Source: an uncultured Burkholderiales bacterium
GTDB lineage: Bacteria > Pseudomonadota > Gammaproteobacteria > Burkholderiales > Burkholderiaceae_D
Length of the DNA: 6,363 bases
Direction of reading: 5' to 3'
Assembly: GCA_937872165.1 (NCBI GenBank)
Contig: CALMOR010000196.1
Span: forward strand, 1 to 6,363
Of the stretch, positions 1 to 6,264 are shown in pieces. Below the pieces are notes generated by a model. The model saw nothing but the letters and a program-made list of their open reading frames with translations. It was not told the origin of the DNA and ran no database searches. Within the stretch, counting starts at the first letter, position 1. Each line of letters begins with the position of its first letter. The position numbers and the translations under genes were made by a program.

Positions 1-2
1 GC

Positions 3-536
3 ACGGGCGTCGCGGTGCCGCTGTCGACCGCGCCCGACGTCCCCGCGTCGGCACCGGCGACGTCGGGAACGCCGATCCATCGCGACTTCGTCGATCGCTT
101 CAAGGACGCGGCGGTCGCGGCCGCCGAAGCGACCGGCCTGCCGGCGAAGATCATCCTCGGCCAGGCCGCGCTCGAGAGCGGCTGGGGCAGGCACGAGGTC
201 CGCGACGCGAGCGGCGGCGGCAGCTTCAATCTCTTCGGCATCAAGGCCGGTGCCGGATGGACCGGCGCGACCGTCGACGCGGTCACCACCGAGGTCGTCA
301 ACGGCGTCGCCCAGAAGGTCGTGCAGAAGTTCAGGGCCTACGCGTCGTATGCCGACTCCTTCATCGACTACGCGAAGACGGTCGCCAACAACCCGCGCTA
401 CGAGAAGGCGGTGCAGGCCGCCGGCGACGCGTTGAAGTTCGCGAGCGAGATGGGCAAGTCGGGCTATGCGACCGATCCGGCGTACGGCAGCAAGCTCGCC
501 CGCGTGTTGTCCGGTCCGCTGAGCAAGCTGCTGTGA
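3..536 (+). CDS. flgJ: FlgJ, C-terminal peptidoglycan hydrolase (glucosaminidase) domain, 5'-truncated by window edge
   Basis: The reading frame is open from the first bases of the window to TGA at 534-536, so only the 3' part of the gene is here. The N-terminal rod-capping domain lies outside; a GTG at 15 is in frame but is not the real start. FlgJ is exported to the periplasm, caps the growing rod and opens the peptidoglycan for it. The visible part is the GH73-type domain. It has the motif QAALESGWG, whose glutamate (codon 174-176) is the expected catalytic acid; FNLFGIKAGAGW after it; a second conserved glutamate in TTEVVNG (291-293); FRAYASYADSFIDYA; and the closing GYATDPAYGSKL. An Ala/Pro/Thr-rich stretch before it looks like the interdomain linker. 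Position directly upstream of flgK is the standard order. Identity is secure; only the missing N-terminus is untested. Confidence 0.95.
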   Translation, partial: TGVAVPLSTAPDVPASAPATSGTPIHRDFVDRFKDAAVAAAEATGLPAKIILGQAALESGWGRHEVRDASGGGSFNLFGIKAGAGWTGATVDAVTTEVVNGVAQKVVQKFRAYASYADSFIDYAKTVANNPRYEKAVQAAGDALKFASEMGKSGYATDPAYGSKLARVLSGPLSKLL

Positions 537-559
537 ACGCCGTCGCGTCGTCGTCCGAT

Positions 560-586
560 TCCAGTTTCGCGCCGCGCCGCCGATAC
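560..586 (+). promoter_or_regulatory. Predicted sigma-28 (FliA) promoter for flgKL
   Basis: The sequence TCCAGTTT (560-567), an 11-base spacer and GCCGATAC (579-586) match the enterobacterial FliA consensus TAAAGTTT-N11-GCCGATAA at 6 of 8 and 7 of 8 positions with exact spacing. It lies in the flgJ-flgK gap, so transcription should start near 593 and give a leader of about 30 bases ahead of the flgK start at 622. In enterobacteria flgKL is known to be read both from the upstream class 2 operon and from its own class 3 FliA promoter; the match here suggests the same logic. This is a visual match, not a scored scan. Confidence 0.75.
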
Positions 587-611
587 GGTGGGTGGAGGTG
601 GAAGAGCATGC

Positions 612-617
612 GAGGGA
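612..617 (+). promoter_or_regulatory. Ribosome binding site that fixes the flgK start
   Basis: GAGGGA at 612-617 lies four bases before the GTG at 622 (six bases counting from the GAGG core). Earlier in-frame GTG codons at 592 and 598 would put the start at or near the predicted transcription start and add residues not seen in the family, so this site favours 622. Confidence 0.6.
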
Positions 618-621
618 CATC

Positions 622-2532
622 GTGAGCAGCCTGATCGGGATCGGCCTGTCGGCACTGCGCGCGGCGCAGGCGGGCCTCGCCACGACCGGGCACAACATCG
701 CCAACGTCAACACGGCGGGCTATTCGCGGCAGCAGGTGGAGCTGACGCCGTCGAACGCGCTCCTCAGCGGCAGCGGCTACGTCGGACAGGGCGTCACCGT
801 CACGACCGTGCGCCGCGTCTACGGCGACTTCCTCGCGCAGGCCCTGCGCGACAGCACCGCGTCGAGCACCCGCGCGAGCACCTATGCGACCGAGGTCTCG
901 CGCGTCGACAACTATCTCGCCGACTCGTCCTCGAACCTGTCGTCGGCGACCGACAGCTTCTTCGCGGCCGTGCAGACGGTCGCCAACAACCCGGCCGATT
1001 CGGCATCCCGACAGACGCTGCTGTCGACGGCCCGTACCCTCGCCGCGCGCTTCAACGATCTCGGCGGACGGCTGCAGTCGCAGGGCGACGACGTCGATCG
1101 CCAGATCGACGACGTCGTCGCGAACGTGAACACGCTGACCCAGCAGGTCGCGACGCTCAACCGCAGCATCCTCACCGACGGTCGCGACGCGACGAACAAC
1201 CAGATCCCCAACGACCTGCTCGATCAGCGCGATGCACTGGTCCAGCAGATCGCGGGCGCGATCGGCGCGACCGCGTTGCCGCAGTCCGACGGGACCGTCA
1301 GCCTGTTCGCCGGCAATGGTCAGCCGCTGCTCGTGGGCAGCACCGCGAGCGCGCTGACGACGGTGCCCGACGACCGCGATCCGACGAAGAAGCAGCTCGC
1401 GGTCACGGTCAACGGGCAACCGCAACGCGTGCAGACCGCGCAGGTCGGCGAAGGCACGCTGGGCGGCCTATTCAAGTTCCGCGACGAGGTGCTGTCGGGC
1501 GCTGTCAACACGCTCGGACAGATCGCCATCGCGCTCGGGTCGGCGCTCAACGCGCAGAACGCGCTGGGACAGGATGCCAACGGCAACGCCGGCATCGCGC
1601 TCTTCGGGGTCGCTTCGCCGGCCGTCGTGGCGAAGCCGACCAACAGCCCCGGCTCCGGCCTCGCCGTCACGATCGACGATGCGAGTCGACTCACCACCAG
1701 CGACTACCGGCTCGATTACGACGGCACGAACTACACGCTGACCGATACGACGGCCAACACGTCGCGGCAGTTCTCGAGCCTGCCGCAGACCGTGGACGGC
1801 GTCCGCATCGCGGTGACCGGTGCGCTCGCCGCGGGCGACCGCTTCACGATCGCGCCGACCCGCAACGGCGCACGCGACTTCACGGTGGCCACCAGCGATC
1901 CGGCCAGGATCGCCACCGCGGCGCCGGTGGCGCTCGTCGGCGCCGCCGCCAACACCGGTAGCGCACGCGTCTCGTCGCTCGCGGTCACGCCGGCCGTTCC
2001 GCTCCCGGCAAACCTGCGCTCGCCGGTCGACGTGCGCTTCCACGTAAGCGGCGGCACGACGACCTACGACCTCGTGGATCCGACGACCAGCAACGTGCTC
2101 TCGGGCGGCAACGCCTACACGGACGGCGCCGTCATCGCACGCAACGGCTGGACGCTGACGCTGTCCGGCACGCCGGCCGACAACGACGTCTTCACGGTCG
2201 GACCCAACCGCGGAGCGGCCGGCGACAACCGCAACGCGTTGCTGCTCGCATCCGTGCAACGCAAGGCGGTGACGGCCGCCGGCAGTGCCCAGGACACGTA
2301 CAACGGACTCGTCGGGCTGATCGGCAACAAGAGCAACGAGGCGACTTCGCTGTCGACGGCGGAGGACAACCTGCGCACGCAGGCGCAGGACAACCGTGAT
2401 TCCGTGTCGGGCGTGAACCTCGACGAGGAAGCGGTCAACCTGCAGAAGTACCAGCAGGCCTACCAGGCTGCGAGCAAGAGCATCGCGACCGCGGGCATCC
2501 TGTTCCAGACCGTGCTCGACCTGTTCAACTAG
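622..2532 (+). CDS. flgK: Flagellar hook-associated protein 1 (HAP1), FlgK
   Basis: FlgK (636 residues) forms the first junction layer between hook and filament. It is exported through the flagellar type III apparatus, so no signal peptide is expected and none is seen. The GTG start at 622 gives an N-terminus SSLIGIGLSALRAAQ that matches the family, followed by the rod/hook-family motif GHNIANVNTAGYSRQ (about residues 23-37). A helical region follows (VANNPADSASRQ near 120-130, then IPNDLLDQRD near 195-203). Beta-rich segments occupy about 350-530. The C-terminal signature SGVNLDEEAVNLQKYQQAYQ begins at about residue 596 and leads into the last helix, ending TVLDLFN. The protein is about 90 residues longer than the 547-residue E. 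coli FlgK; the excess is in the middle, where two related beta modules occur (about 362-412 and 442-528). The second also resembles part of FlgL. It is followed by flgL after 12 bases. Confidence 0.96.
   Translation: MSSLIGIGLSALRAAQAGLATTGHNIANVNTAGYSRQQVELTPSNALLSGSGYVGQGVTVTTVRRVYGDFLAQALRDSTASSTRASTYATEVSRVDNYLADSSSNLSSATDSFFAAVQTVANNPADSASRQTLLSTARTLAARFNDLGGRLQSQGDDVDRQIDDVVANVNTLTQQVATLNRSILTDGRDATNNQIPNDLLDQRDALVQQIAGAIGATALPQSDGTVSLFAGNGQPLLVGSTASALTTVPDDRDPTKKQLAVTVNGQPQRVQTAQVGEGTLGGLFKFRDEVLSGAVNTLGQIAIALGSALNAQNALGQDANGNAGIALFGVASPAVVAKPTNSPGSGLAVTIDDASRLTTSDYRLDYDGTNYTLTDTTANTSRQFSSLPQTVDGVRIAVTGALAAGDRFTIAPTRNGARDFTVATSDPARIATAAPVALVGAAANTGSARVSSLAVTPAVPLPANLRSPVDVRFHVSGGTTTYDLVDPTTSNVLSGGNAYTDGAVIARNGWTLTLSGTPADNDVFTVGPNRGAAGDNRNALLLASVQRKAVTAAGSAQDTYNGLVGLIGNKSNEATSLSTAEDNLRTQAQDNRDSVSGVNLDEEAVNLQKYQQAYQAASKSIATAGILFQTVLDLFN
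1705..1857 (+). repeat. Beta module copy A inside FlgK (protein-level repeat)
   Basis: FlgK residues about 362-412 run from YRLDYDGTNYTLTD to GDRFTIAP. The pattern is Y-x-L/F, a Gly turn, T/Y-rich strand, D-x-T, a strand with G-V-x-I, then G-D-x-F-x-I-x-P. It resembles copy B in FlgK and the copy in FlgL but is the shortest and most divergent. The similarity is visible in protein, not in DNA. Confidence 0.5.
1945..2205 (+). repeat. Beta module copy B inside FlgK, shared with FlgL
   Basis: FlgK residues about 442-528 start AANTGS, then VTP, then DVRFHV, TTTYDLVDPTTSN, AYTDGAVIARNG and end GTPADNDVFTVGP. Each of these blocks has a counterpart in the same order in FlgL (TANTGS, VTP, DVRFAV, VTTYQVIDTTTN, VYTSGHAIAVDG, GAPGNDDHFAIAP). 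The length and order of the matches make common origin likely. These are probably surface-exposed domains of the junction proteins, but that is inferred from the general HAP layout. Confidence 0.7.
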
Positions 2533-2544
2533 AGCGGCGGACCC

Positions 2545-3765
2545 ATGCGCATCGCGACCAACACCTTGTTCGACCGCGGCCTCGCGGCCATCAATCTCGC
2601 ACAGCAGAACTTGTCGAAGGCGCAGACCCAGCTGTCGACCGGCAAGCGGGTCAACACGGCGTCCGACGATCCGATCGCCGCCAGCGAGATCCTGCGGACC
2701 ACGAGCAGCCTCTCGACCAACGCCCAGTTCATCGCCAACCAGAGTTCGGCCACGCAGCTGCTCGGCCAGACCGACTCGACCCTCGGCCAGGTCGGCGACC
2801 TGCTGCAGAGCGTGCGCACGACGCTGGTCTCGGCCAACAACGCGGCGCTGTCGGACAGCGACCGCGCCGCGCTCGGCATCGAGCTGAAGAGCCGGCTCGA
2901 CGCGCTGGTGTCGCTGGCGAACACGACGGACGGCGACGGGCACTTCCTCTTCGGCGGCTATCGCAACGACACGCTGCCGTTCGCGACCACCGCGAACGGC
3001 GTGACCTACGCGGGCGACGACGGCAACCGCACGATCCAGGTGACCGCGTCGCGGCAGCTCGCGAGCACCGAGAACGGCGCCGACGTCTTCAACCGCATCG
3101 CGTCGGGCAACGGCGTCTTCACGACCGCCGCCGCGACGGCCAACACCGGCAGCGGCGTCGTCGACGTCGGACAGGTCGTGACGCCGTCGGCGTTGACGGG
3201 GCATGGCTACGACGTGCGCTTCGCGGTCGCCAACGGCGTGACGACCTATCAGGTGATCGACACGACGACCAACGCCGCGGTGCCGGCACCGGCCCTGAGC
3301 GGCAACGTCTACACCAGCGGTCACGCGATCGCGGTCGACGGCGCGCAGTTCACGATCACCGGGGCGCCGGGCAACGACGACCACTTCGCGATCGCACCGG
3401 CGGCGAAGCAGAGCGTGTTCCAGACGCTCCAGGCCGCGGCCGATCTGTTGAGCCGGCCGAGCGGCGGCAGTGCCGGCCTCGCGCGCATCTCGAGCGGTCT
3501 CCTGTCGTCGCTCGCCAACGTCGACAACGCGCTCGACCATACGCTCGGAATCCGCGCGTCGGTCGGCGTGCGCCAGAACGAGCTCGACGCGCTCGGGCAG
3601 ACCTCGGCGGCGGCCGACACCGAAGGTCAGGCCCGTCTGTCGGACCTGCAGGACACCGACTATGCGAAGGCGGCCGCGGACCTGACGAAGCAGCAGACCG
3701 TCCTGACCGCCGCGCAGAAGACCTTCGCGACGATCGGCAACAAGACGCTGTTCGATTACCTGTAG
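2545..3765 (+). CDS. flgL: Flagellar hook-associated protein 3 (HAP3), FlgL
   Basis: FlgL (406 residues) forms the second junction layer, next to the filament. The N-terminus is flagellin-like: MRIATNTLFDRGLAAI, then AQTQLSTGKRVNTASDDPIAASEIL (about residues 26-50). The family block GHFLFGGYRNDTLPF (about 132-146) follows, ahead of the central variable region. The C-terminus is again flagellin-like (RQNELDALGQ, then YAKAAADLTKQQTVLTAAQKTFA, ending TLFDYL), so both helical ends that pack in the filament core are intact. At 406 residues it is longer than the 317-residue E. coli protein; the difference is a central beta module (about 198-285) shared with FlgK. The ATG start at 2545 is 12 bases after the flgK stop, with a modest GGCGGA ahead of it, which fits one flgKL transcript. 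No flagellar gene follows on this strand. Confidence 0.96.
   Translation: MRIATNTLFDRGLAAINLAQQNLSKAQTQLSTGKRVNTASDDPIAASEILRTTSSLSTNAQFIANQSSATQLLGQTDSTLGQVGDLLQSVRTTLVSANNAALSDSDRAALGIELKSRLDALVSLANTTDGDGHFLFGGYRNDTLPFATTANGVTYAGDDGNRTIQVTASRQLASTENGADVFNRIASGNGVFTTAAATANTGSGVVDVGQVVTPSALTGHGYDVRFAVANGVTTYQVIDTTTNAAVPAPALSGNVYTSGHAIAVDGAQFTITGAPGNDDHFAIAPAAKQSVFQTLQAAADLLSRPSGGSAGLARISSGLLSSLANVDNALDHTLGIRASVGVRQNELDALGQTSAAADTEGQARLSDLQDTDYAKAAADLTKQQTVLTAAQKTFATIGNKTLFDYL
3136..3399 (+). repeat. Beta module inside FlgL, shared with FlgK
   Basis: FlgL residues about 198-285 align block by block with FlgK residues about 442-528: TANTGS, VTP, YDVRFAV, VTTYQVID, VYTSGHAIAVDG, ITGAPGNDDHFAIAP. 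The gap pattern is simple: FlgL has a few fewer residues before DVRF and a few more after the D-T-T-T block. DNA identity is low enough that this is not a recent duplication. Confidence 0.7.
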
Positions 3766-3806
3766 TGCCGCCTCGTCCGCTGTCGCGCGGCGCAGGCCGG
3801 ACGCGG

Positions 3807-3831
3807 GCCCGTGCCTCGTCGACGAGCGGGC
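3807..3831. terminator. GC-rich hairpin after flgL, possible terminator
   Basis: Outer arms GCCCG (3807-3811) and CGGGC (3827-3831) flank the perfect 12-base palindrome CTCGTCGACGAG (3815-3826), with a three-base bulge on the left side. It begins 41 bases after the flgL stop in the convergent gap. No T-run follows on either strand, so intrinsic termination is uncertain; it could equally stall polymerase for Rho or do nothing. Confidence 0.35.
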
Positions 3832-3884
3832 GGTCGAGGTGCCGGCCTTCGCCGTTACGACAAGGAAGAGCGCGGCGACGCTTC

Positions 3885-3909
3885 ACCGGCGACCAACGCC
3901 GGTCCGGCG
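3885..3909. terminator. Overlapping inverted repeats just after the response regulator stop, possible terminator
   Basis: ACCGGC (3885-3890) and GCCGGT (3898-3903) form a six-base stem with a seven-base loop. An alternative palindrome CGCCGG-T-CCGGCG (3897-3909) overlaps it. Read on the minus strand, these begin three bases after the regulator's TGA (3914-3912). They could end the kinase-regulator transcript, but there is no T-tract, so the call is tentative. Confidence 0.35.
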
Positions 3910-3911
3910 AT

Positions 3912-4553
3912 TCACACGTCGTTCGTCAGTCCGTGTTCGACGACGTAGCGAGTCAGTTCGACGTTGCTCTTCATCCGCATCTTCTCGAGCACCCGCGAAC
4001 GATAGACGCTGACGGTCTTCACCGAGATGCACAGCACCTCCCCGATCTCGGTCAAGGAGTGGCCCGCCGCGATCATCTTCAGCGTCTGGAACTCGCGGTC
4101 CGACAGGCTCTCGTGCGGCGTGCCGTCGTCGGGTCGTTCGATATGATCGGCGAGCAGTTCGGCCAGCGCCGGCGTGATGAACTTGCGGCCGTTCGCCACC
4201 GTGCGGACCGCGCTGACGAGATCGGCCGGCGCGCTCATCTTCGTCAGGTAACCGGAGGCCCCGGCCCTGATCGCGCGCAGCGCGTACTGGTCCTCGGGAT
4301 GCGAACTGACGATGAGGATCGGCAGGCGCGGATGGTCCTTGCGGATCTGGCGCAGCAGGTCGAGGCCGCTCTTGCCCGGCATCGAGACGTCGAGCAGCAG
4401 CACGTCGAAGGACACATCGCGGATCGACCGCAGCACCTCGGCTCCGTTGCCCGCTTCGGCGACCACCCGCAGGTCCGACGACGCGTTCAGCACCGAGACC
4501 AGCCCGGCTCTCAGGATCGGATGGTCGTCGGCGACGACGACGCGGATCGTCAC
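3912..4553 (-). CDS. NarL/FixJ-family response regulator (receiver + LuxR-type HTH)
   Basis: This 213-residue regulator has the standard two domains. The receiver (about 3-120) shows the acidic pair D9/D10 in VVVADDHPILRAGL, the phosphoacceptor D55 in LLLDVSMPGKSGLDLL, S83 in ILIVSSHPE and K105 in GASGYLTK, so it should be phosphorylatable. The LuxR-type DNA-binding domain (about 148-209) has LSDREFQTLKMIAAG, then LTEIGEVLCISVKTVSVYRSRVLEKM and NVELTRYVVEHGL. The GTG start at 4553-4551 is chosen because it puts the first receiver strand at the N-terminus, overlaps the kinase stop by four bases and has GGAG eight bases upstream. The frame is open further upstream, but only as an Arg-rich stretch antisense to nothing recognisable and overlapping the kinase. 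The kinase upstream is its likely partner. The DNA targets are unknown; no specific family name such as NarL or UvrY can be assigned. Confidence 0.93.
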   Translation of the reverse strand: MTIRVVVADDHPILRAGLVSVLNASSDLRVVAEAGNGAEVLRSIRDVSFDVLLLDVSMPGKSGLDLLRQIRKDHPRLPILIVSSHPEDQYALRAIRAGASGYLTKMSAPADLVSAVRTVANGRKFITPALAELLADHIERPDDGTPHESLSDREFQTLKMIAAGHSLTEIGEVLCISVKTVSVYRSRVLEKMRMKSNVELTRYVVEHGLTNDV

Positions 4554-6064
4554 GCAGCGGACTCCATCGCCTGCACCGGGATGCCGACCATCACGGTGGT
4601 CCCGCGACCGGGCGCGCCGGTCACGTCCATCCATCCGCCGAGCGAGACGATGCGCTCGCGCATGCCGGTGATGCCGAAGGCGCCACGACGCTCGATGCGC
4701 GCACCCGCCTCGTCGAGCGGCAGACCGCGGCCGTCGTCGCGGATCTCGAGCGTGAGCTCGTTCGTGCGCGCGAACATCACGACATCGACGTGCCGCGCCT
4801 GCGCATGCTTGGCGACGTTGTTGAGCGCTTCCTGCACGACGCGGAACAGCGCGATCGATTGATCGGACGTCAGCTTCGGCTCGTGCTCCGGTTCGGCGAA
4901 GTCGGCATCGATGTCCATGCGCCGCGCGAACTCGCGCAGCTGCCATTCGATCGCGGGGACGATGCCGTCGTCGAGGATGCTGGGACGCAGCGACTTCGCG
5001 ATGCGCACGCTCGCGGCCGCGGTCGAATCGAGCAGTCGGTTGAACGCCGCGATCTTGTCCTGCACTTCGGGAAGGTCCCCGGTCAACTGCCGCACGCGCA
5101 GCAGGTCGATCTTCATGCCGGTCAGCGAACTGCCGATGTCGTCGTGGATCTCGCGCGCGATCTGCGCGCGCTGTCGCTCCTCGGACGACGTCAGGTGGGT
5201 CGACAGTTCACGGAGGCGACGCTCGGACTCCTGCAGCGCGACCTCCGCGCTCTTGCGCTCGGTGATGTCGGTGATGACGCCGAGGTGACCGATGATGCGA
5301 CCCTGCGCATCGCGATACGGCCGCAGGTGGCCGATGACCCATGCGGTCGGTCGACCCGGCTTCTCGATCGGGTTCTCGAACTTGAGCGGCAGCGTCGGGT
5401 CCGCCGCGAACAGCGACGTCGCCTGAAGCGTCGCGCCCTGGGTCTGCAGGCACACGCGCCAGTCGAGGCCGCGCGCCTCCACCGCGGCCACGCCGGTGAT
5501 CTCGGACCAGCGTTCGTTGACGTAGACGCATTCCTGGTCCGCGTCCGTGAGGAAGATGCCGACCGGGGCGATCTCGGTCAGCGTGCGGAAACGTTCCTCG
5601 CTTTCGCGCAACGCCCGCATCGCTTCGACGTCGCTGGTGCTGAACGAGATCGGTTGCCCCGTGATCGAAGGCAGATGGGGAGCGCCGAGGTCGAGGTCGA
5701 GGGCGGTCGGGCCCGCCCCGGCGAGCGGTGGGGCCGGGATGCGGGGCCCTGCCACCGCGGCGATCCAGCCCTCGCGGTCCTCGCGCGAGCGCAAGTGGGG
5801 GAACAACAGCACGGCGGGCATCGGCTCGAGGACCTGCGTCATCGCGAGCACCGCGCTGAGGGAGAGCTTCGCGGGAGTGGGATCGCAGAGGACGGCGTTC
5901 CAGCGGCCTTCTAGCACGGCGTCCTGGACGGCGGACATCCGGTCCACGCAGCGCACCTTGATTCGCGGATCGACCGCCAGGGCCGCATTGCGCCAGGCAC
6001 GAGGATCGATCGAACGGTCGTCGACGATGAGGATGCGGAGCGCAGCGTCGTGTCGGTCGTGCAT
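4550..6064 (-). CDS. Soluble PAS-containing histidine kinase (HisKA_3 / HATPase_c, NarX-like core) with degenerate receiver-like N-terminus
   Basis: The proposed 504-residue protein has no membrane segment and should be cytoplasmic. In order: a receiver-like domain (about 8-105) with ILIVDDRS (D15/D16) and a possible D61, lacking the later conserved residues; a Pro/Gly/Ala-rich linker (about 105-135); a PAS-PAC domain (about 151-270; SEERFRTLTEIAPVGIFLTD, YVNERWSEITGV, then IGHLGVITDITERK); a short coiled-coil-like link; HisKA_3 dimerisation domain with phosphoacceptor H307 in AREIHDDIGSSLTGMK; and HATPase_c with N-box QEALNNVAKH (N415/N416), DDGRGLP (443-449), GITGMRERI and GRGTTV. The catalytic core is complete. 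The ATG at 6064 is preferred since the first receiver strand begins a few residues later; in-frame starts at 6166 and 6244 would add a low-complexity tail without a ribosome site. The stop overlaps the regulator start (GTGA). The PAS ligand is unknown. Confidence 0.9.
   Translation of the reverse strand: MHDRHDAALRILIVDDRSIDPRAWRNAALAVDPRIKVRCVDRMSAVQDAVLEGRWNAVLCDPTPAKLSLSAVLAMTQVLEPMPAVLLFPHLRSREDREGWIAAVAGPRIPAPPLAGAGPTALDLDLGAPHLPSITGQPISFSTSDVEAMRALRESEERFRTLTEIAPVGIFLTDADQECVYVNERWSEITGVAAVEARGLDWRVCLQTQGATLQATSLFAADPTLPLKFENPIEKPGRPTAWVIGHLRPYRDAQGRIIGHLGVITDITERKSAEVALQESERRLRELSTHLTSSEERQRAQIAREIHDDIGSSLTGMKIDLLRVRQLTGDLPEVQDKIAAFNRLLDSTAAASVRIAKSLRPSILDDGIVPAIEWQLREFARRMDIDADFAEPEHEPKLTSDQSIALFRVVQEALNNVAKHAQARHVDVVMFARTNELTLEIRDDGRGLPLDEAGARIERRGAFGITGMRERIVSLGGWMDVTGAPGRGTTVMVGIPVQAMESAA
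4562..4565 (-). promoter_or_regulatory. Ribosome binding site of the response regulator, inside the kinase gene
   Basis: On the minus strand GGAG (complement of CTCC at 4562-4565) lies eight bases before the GTG at 4553. It supports that start over any upstream alternative. Confidence 0.6.
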
Positions 6065-6143
6065 GAACTCGCTGTGCGGACGGTTCGAAGGGTGGCTGGC
6101 CGCTGCGTGTTGCCGATCGTCGCGGCTCGAGAAACTCGCGACG

Positions 6144-6152
6144 ATGTTAGCA
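6144..6152 (-). promoter_or_regulatory. Weak extended -10 promoter candidate for the kinase-regulator operon
   Basis: Read on the minus strand, TGCTAACAT (6152-6144) fits the extended -10 form TGnTAnnnT. No good -35 hexamer is visible 17 bases upstream. It would place the transcript start near 6137, about 70 bases before the proposed kinase ATG. Such matches arise by chance fairly often, though less so in DNA this GC-rich. Confidence 0.3.
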
Positions 6153-6240
6153 CGCAGCTTTTGCATCAGAGGCTTAGCGACGAGTACTGCGAGATCGCTT
6201 GAATCACCGTCGCGCCCGCCGACGCGGCGAGCCTGACATA

Positions 6241-6264
6241 GCACCGTCGGCCGCGCCGACGTGC
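6241..6264. repeat. Inverted repeat upstream of the kinase gene
   Basis: GTCGGC (6246-6251) and GCCGAC (6255-6260) form a perfect six-base repeat around CGC. Outer arms GCAC (6241-6244) and GTGC (6261-6264) extend it to ten pairs with one unpaired C at 6245. No T-run follows on either strand. It could be an operator, a terminator of a gene beyond the edge, or chance in GC-rich DNA. Confidence 0.45.

Noticed and set aside
592..621. A longer FlgK starting at GTG 592, adding ten residues (MEVEEHARDI).
   Set aside because: The added residues are not typical of the family, the start would coincide with the predicted transcription start, and a better-placed ribosome site serves 622.
376..993. The same 20-base string occurs in flgJ (376-395) and flgK (974-993), both coding TVANNP.
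   Set aside because: Similar peptides are typical of each family at these places and codon choice is narrow in this GC-rich genome, so chance convergence is more likely than a functional repeat.
361..1425. Long minus-strand frame across the end of flgJ and the first half of flgK.
   Set aside because: Arg-rich, no domain, crosses a gene boundary and the sigma-28 promoter; an antisense shadow.
1468..3540. A very long open frame on the minus strand opposite flgK and flgL (about 690 codons).
   Set aside because: Its product is dominated by Arg, Val, Gly and Ala with no recognisable domain. It is the usual result of high-GC codons read antisense, and the plus strand carries two certain genes here.
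3765..5914. Plus-strand frames of about 365 and 374 codons opposite the regulator and kinase genes.
   Set aside because: They lie antisense to genes with complete catalytic motifs, are Arg-rich and show no domain.
6065..6244. A longer kinase starting at 6166 or 6244 in the same open frame.
   Set aside because: The extension has no domain, no convincing ribosome site, and runs through a less GC-rich, promoter-like stretch; the receiver-like fold starts just after 6064. It cannot be excluded without homologues.
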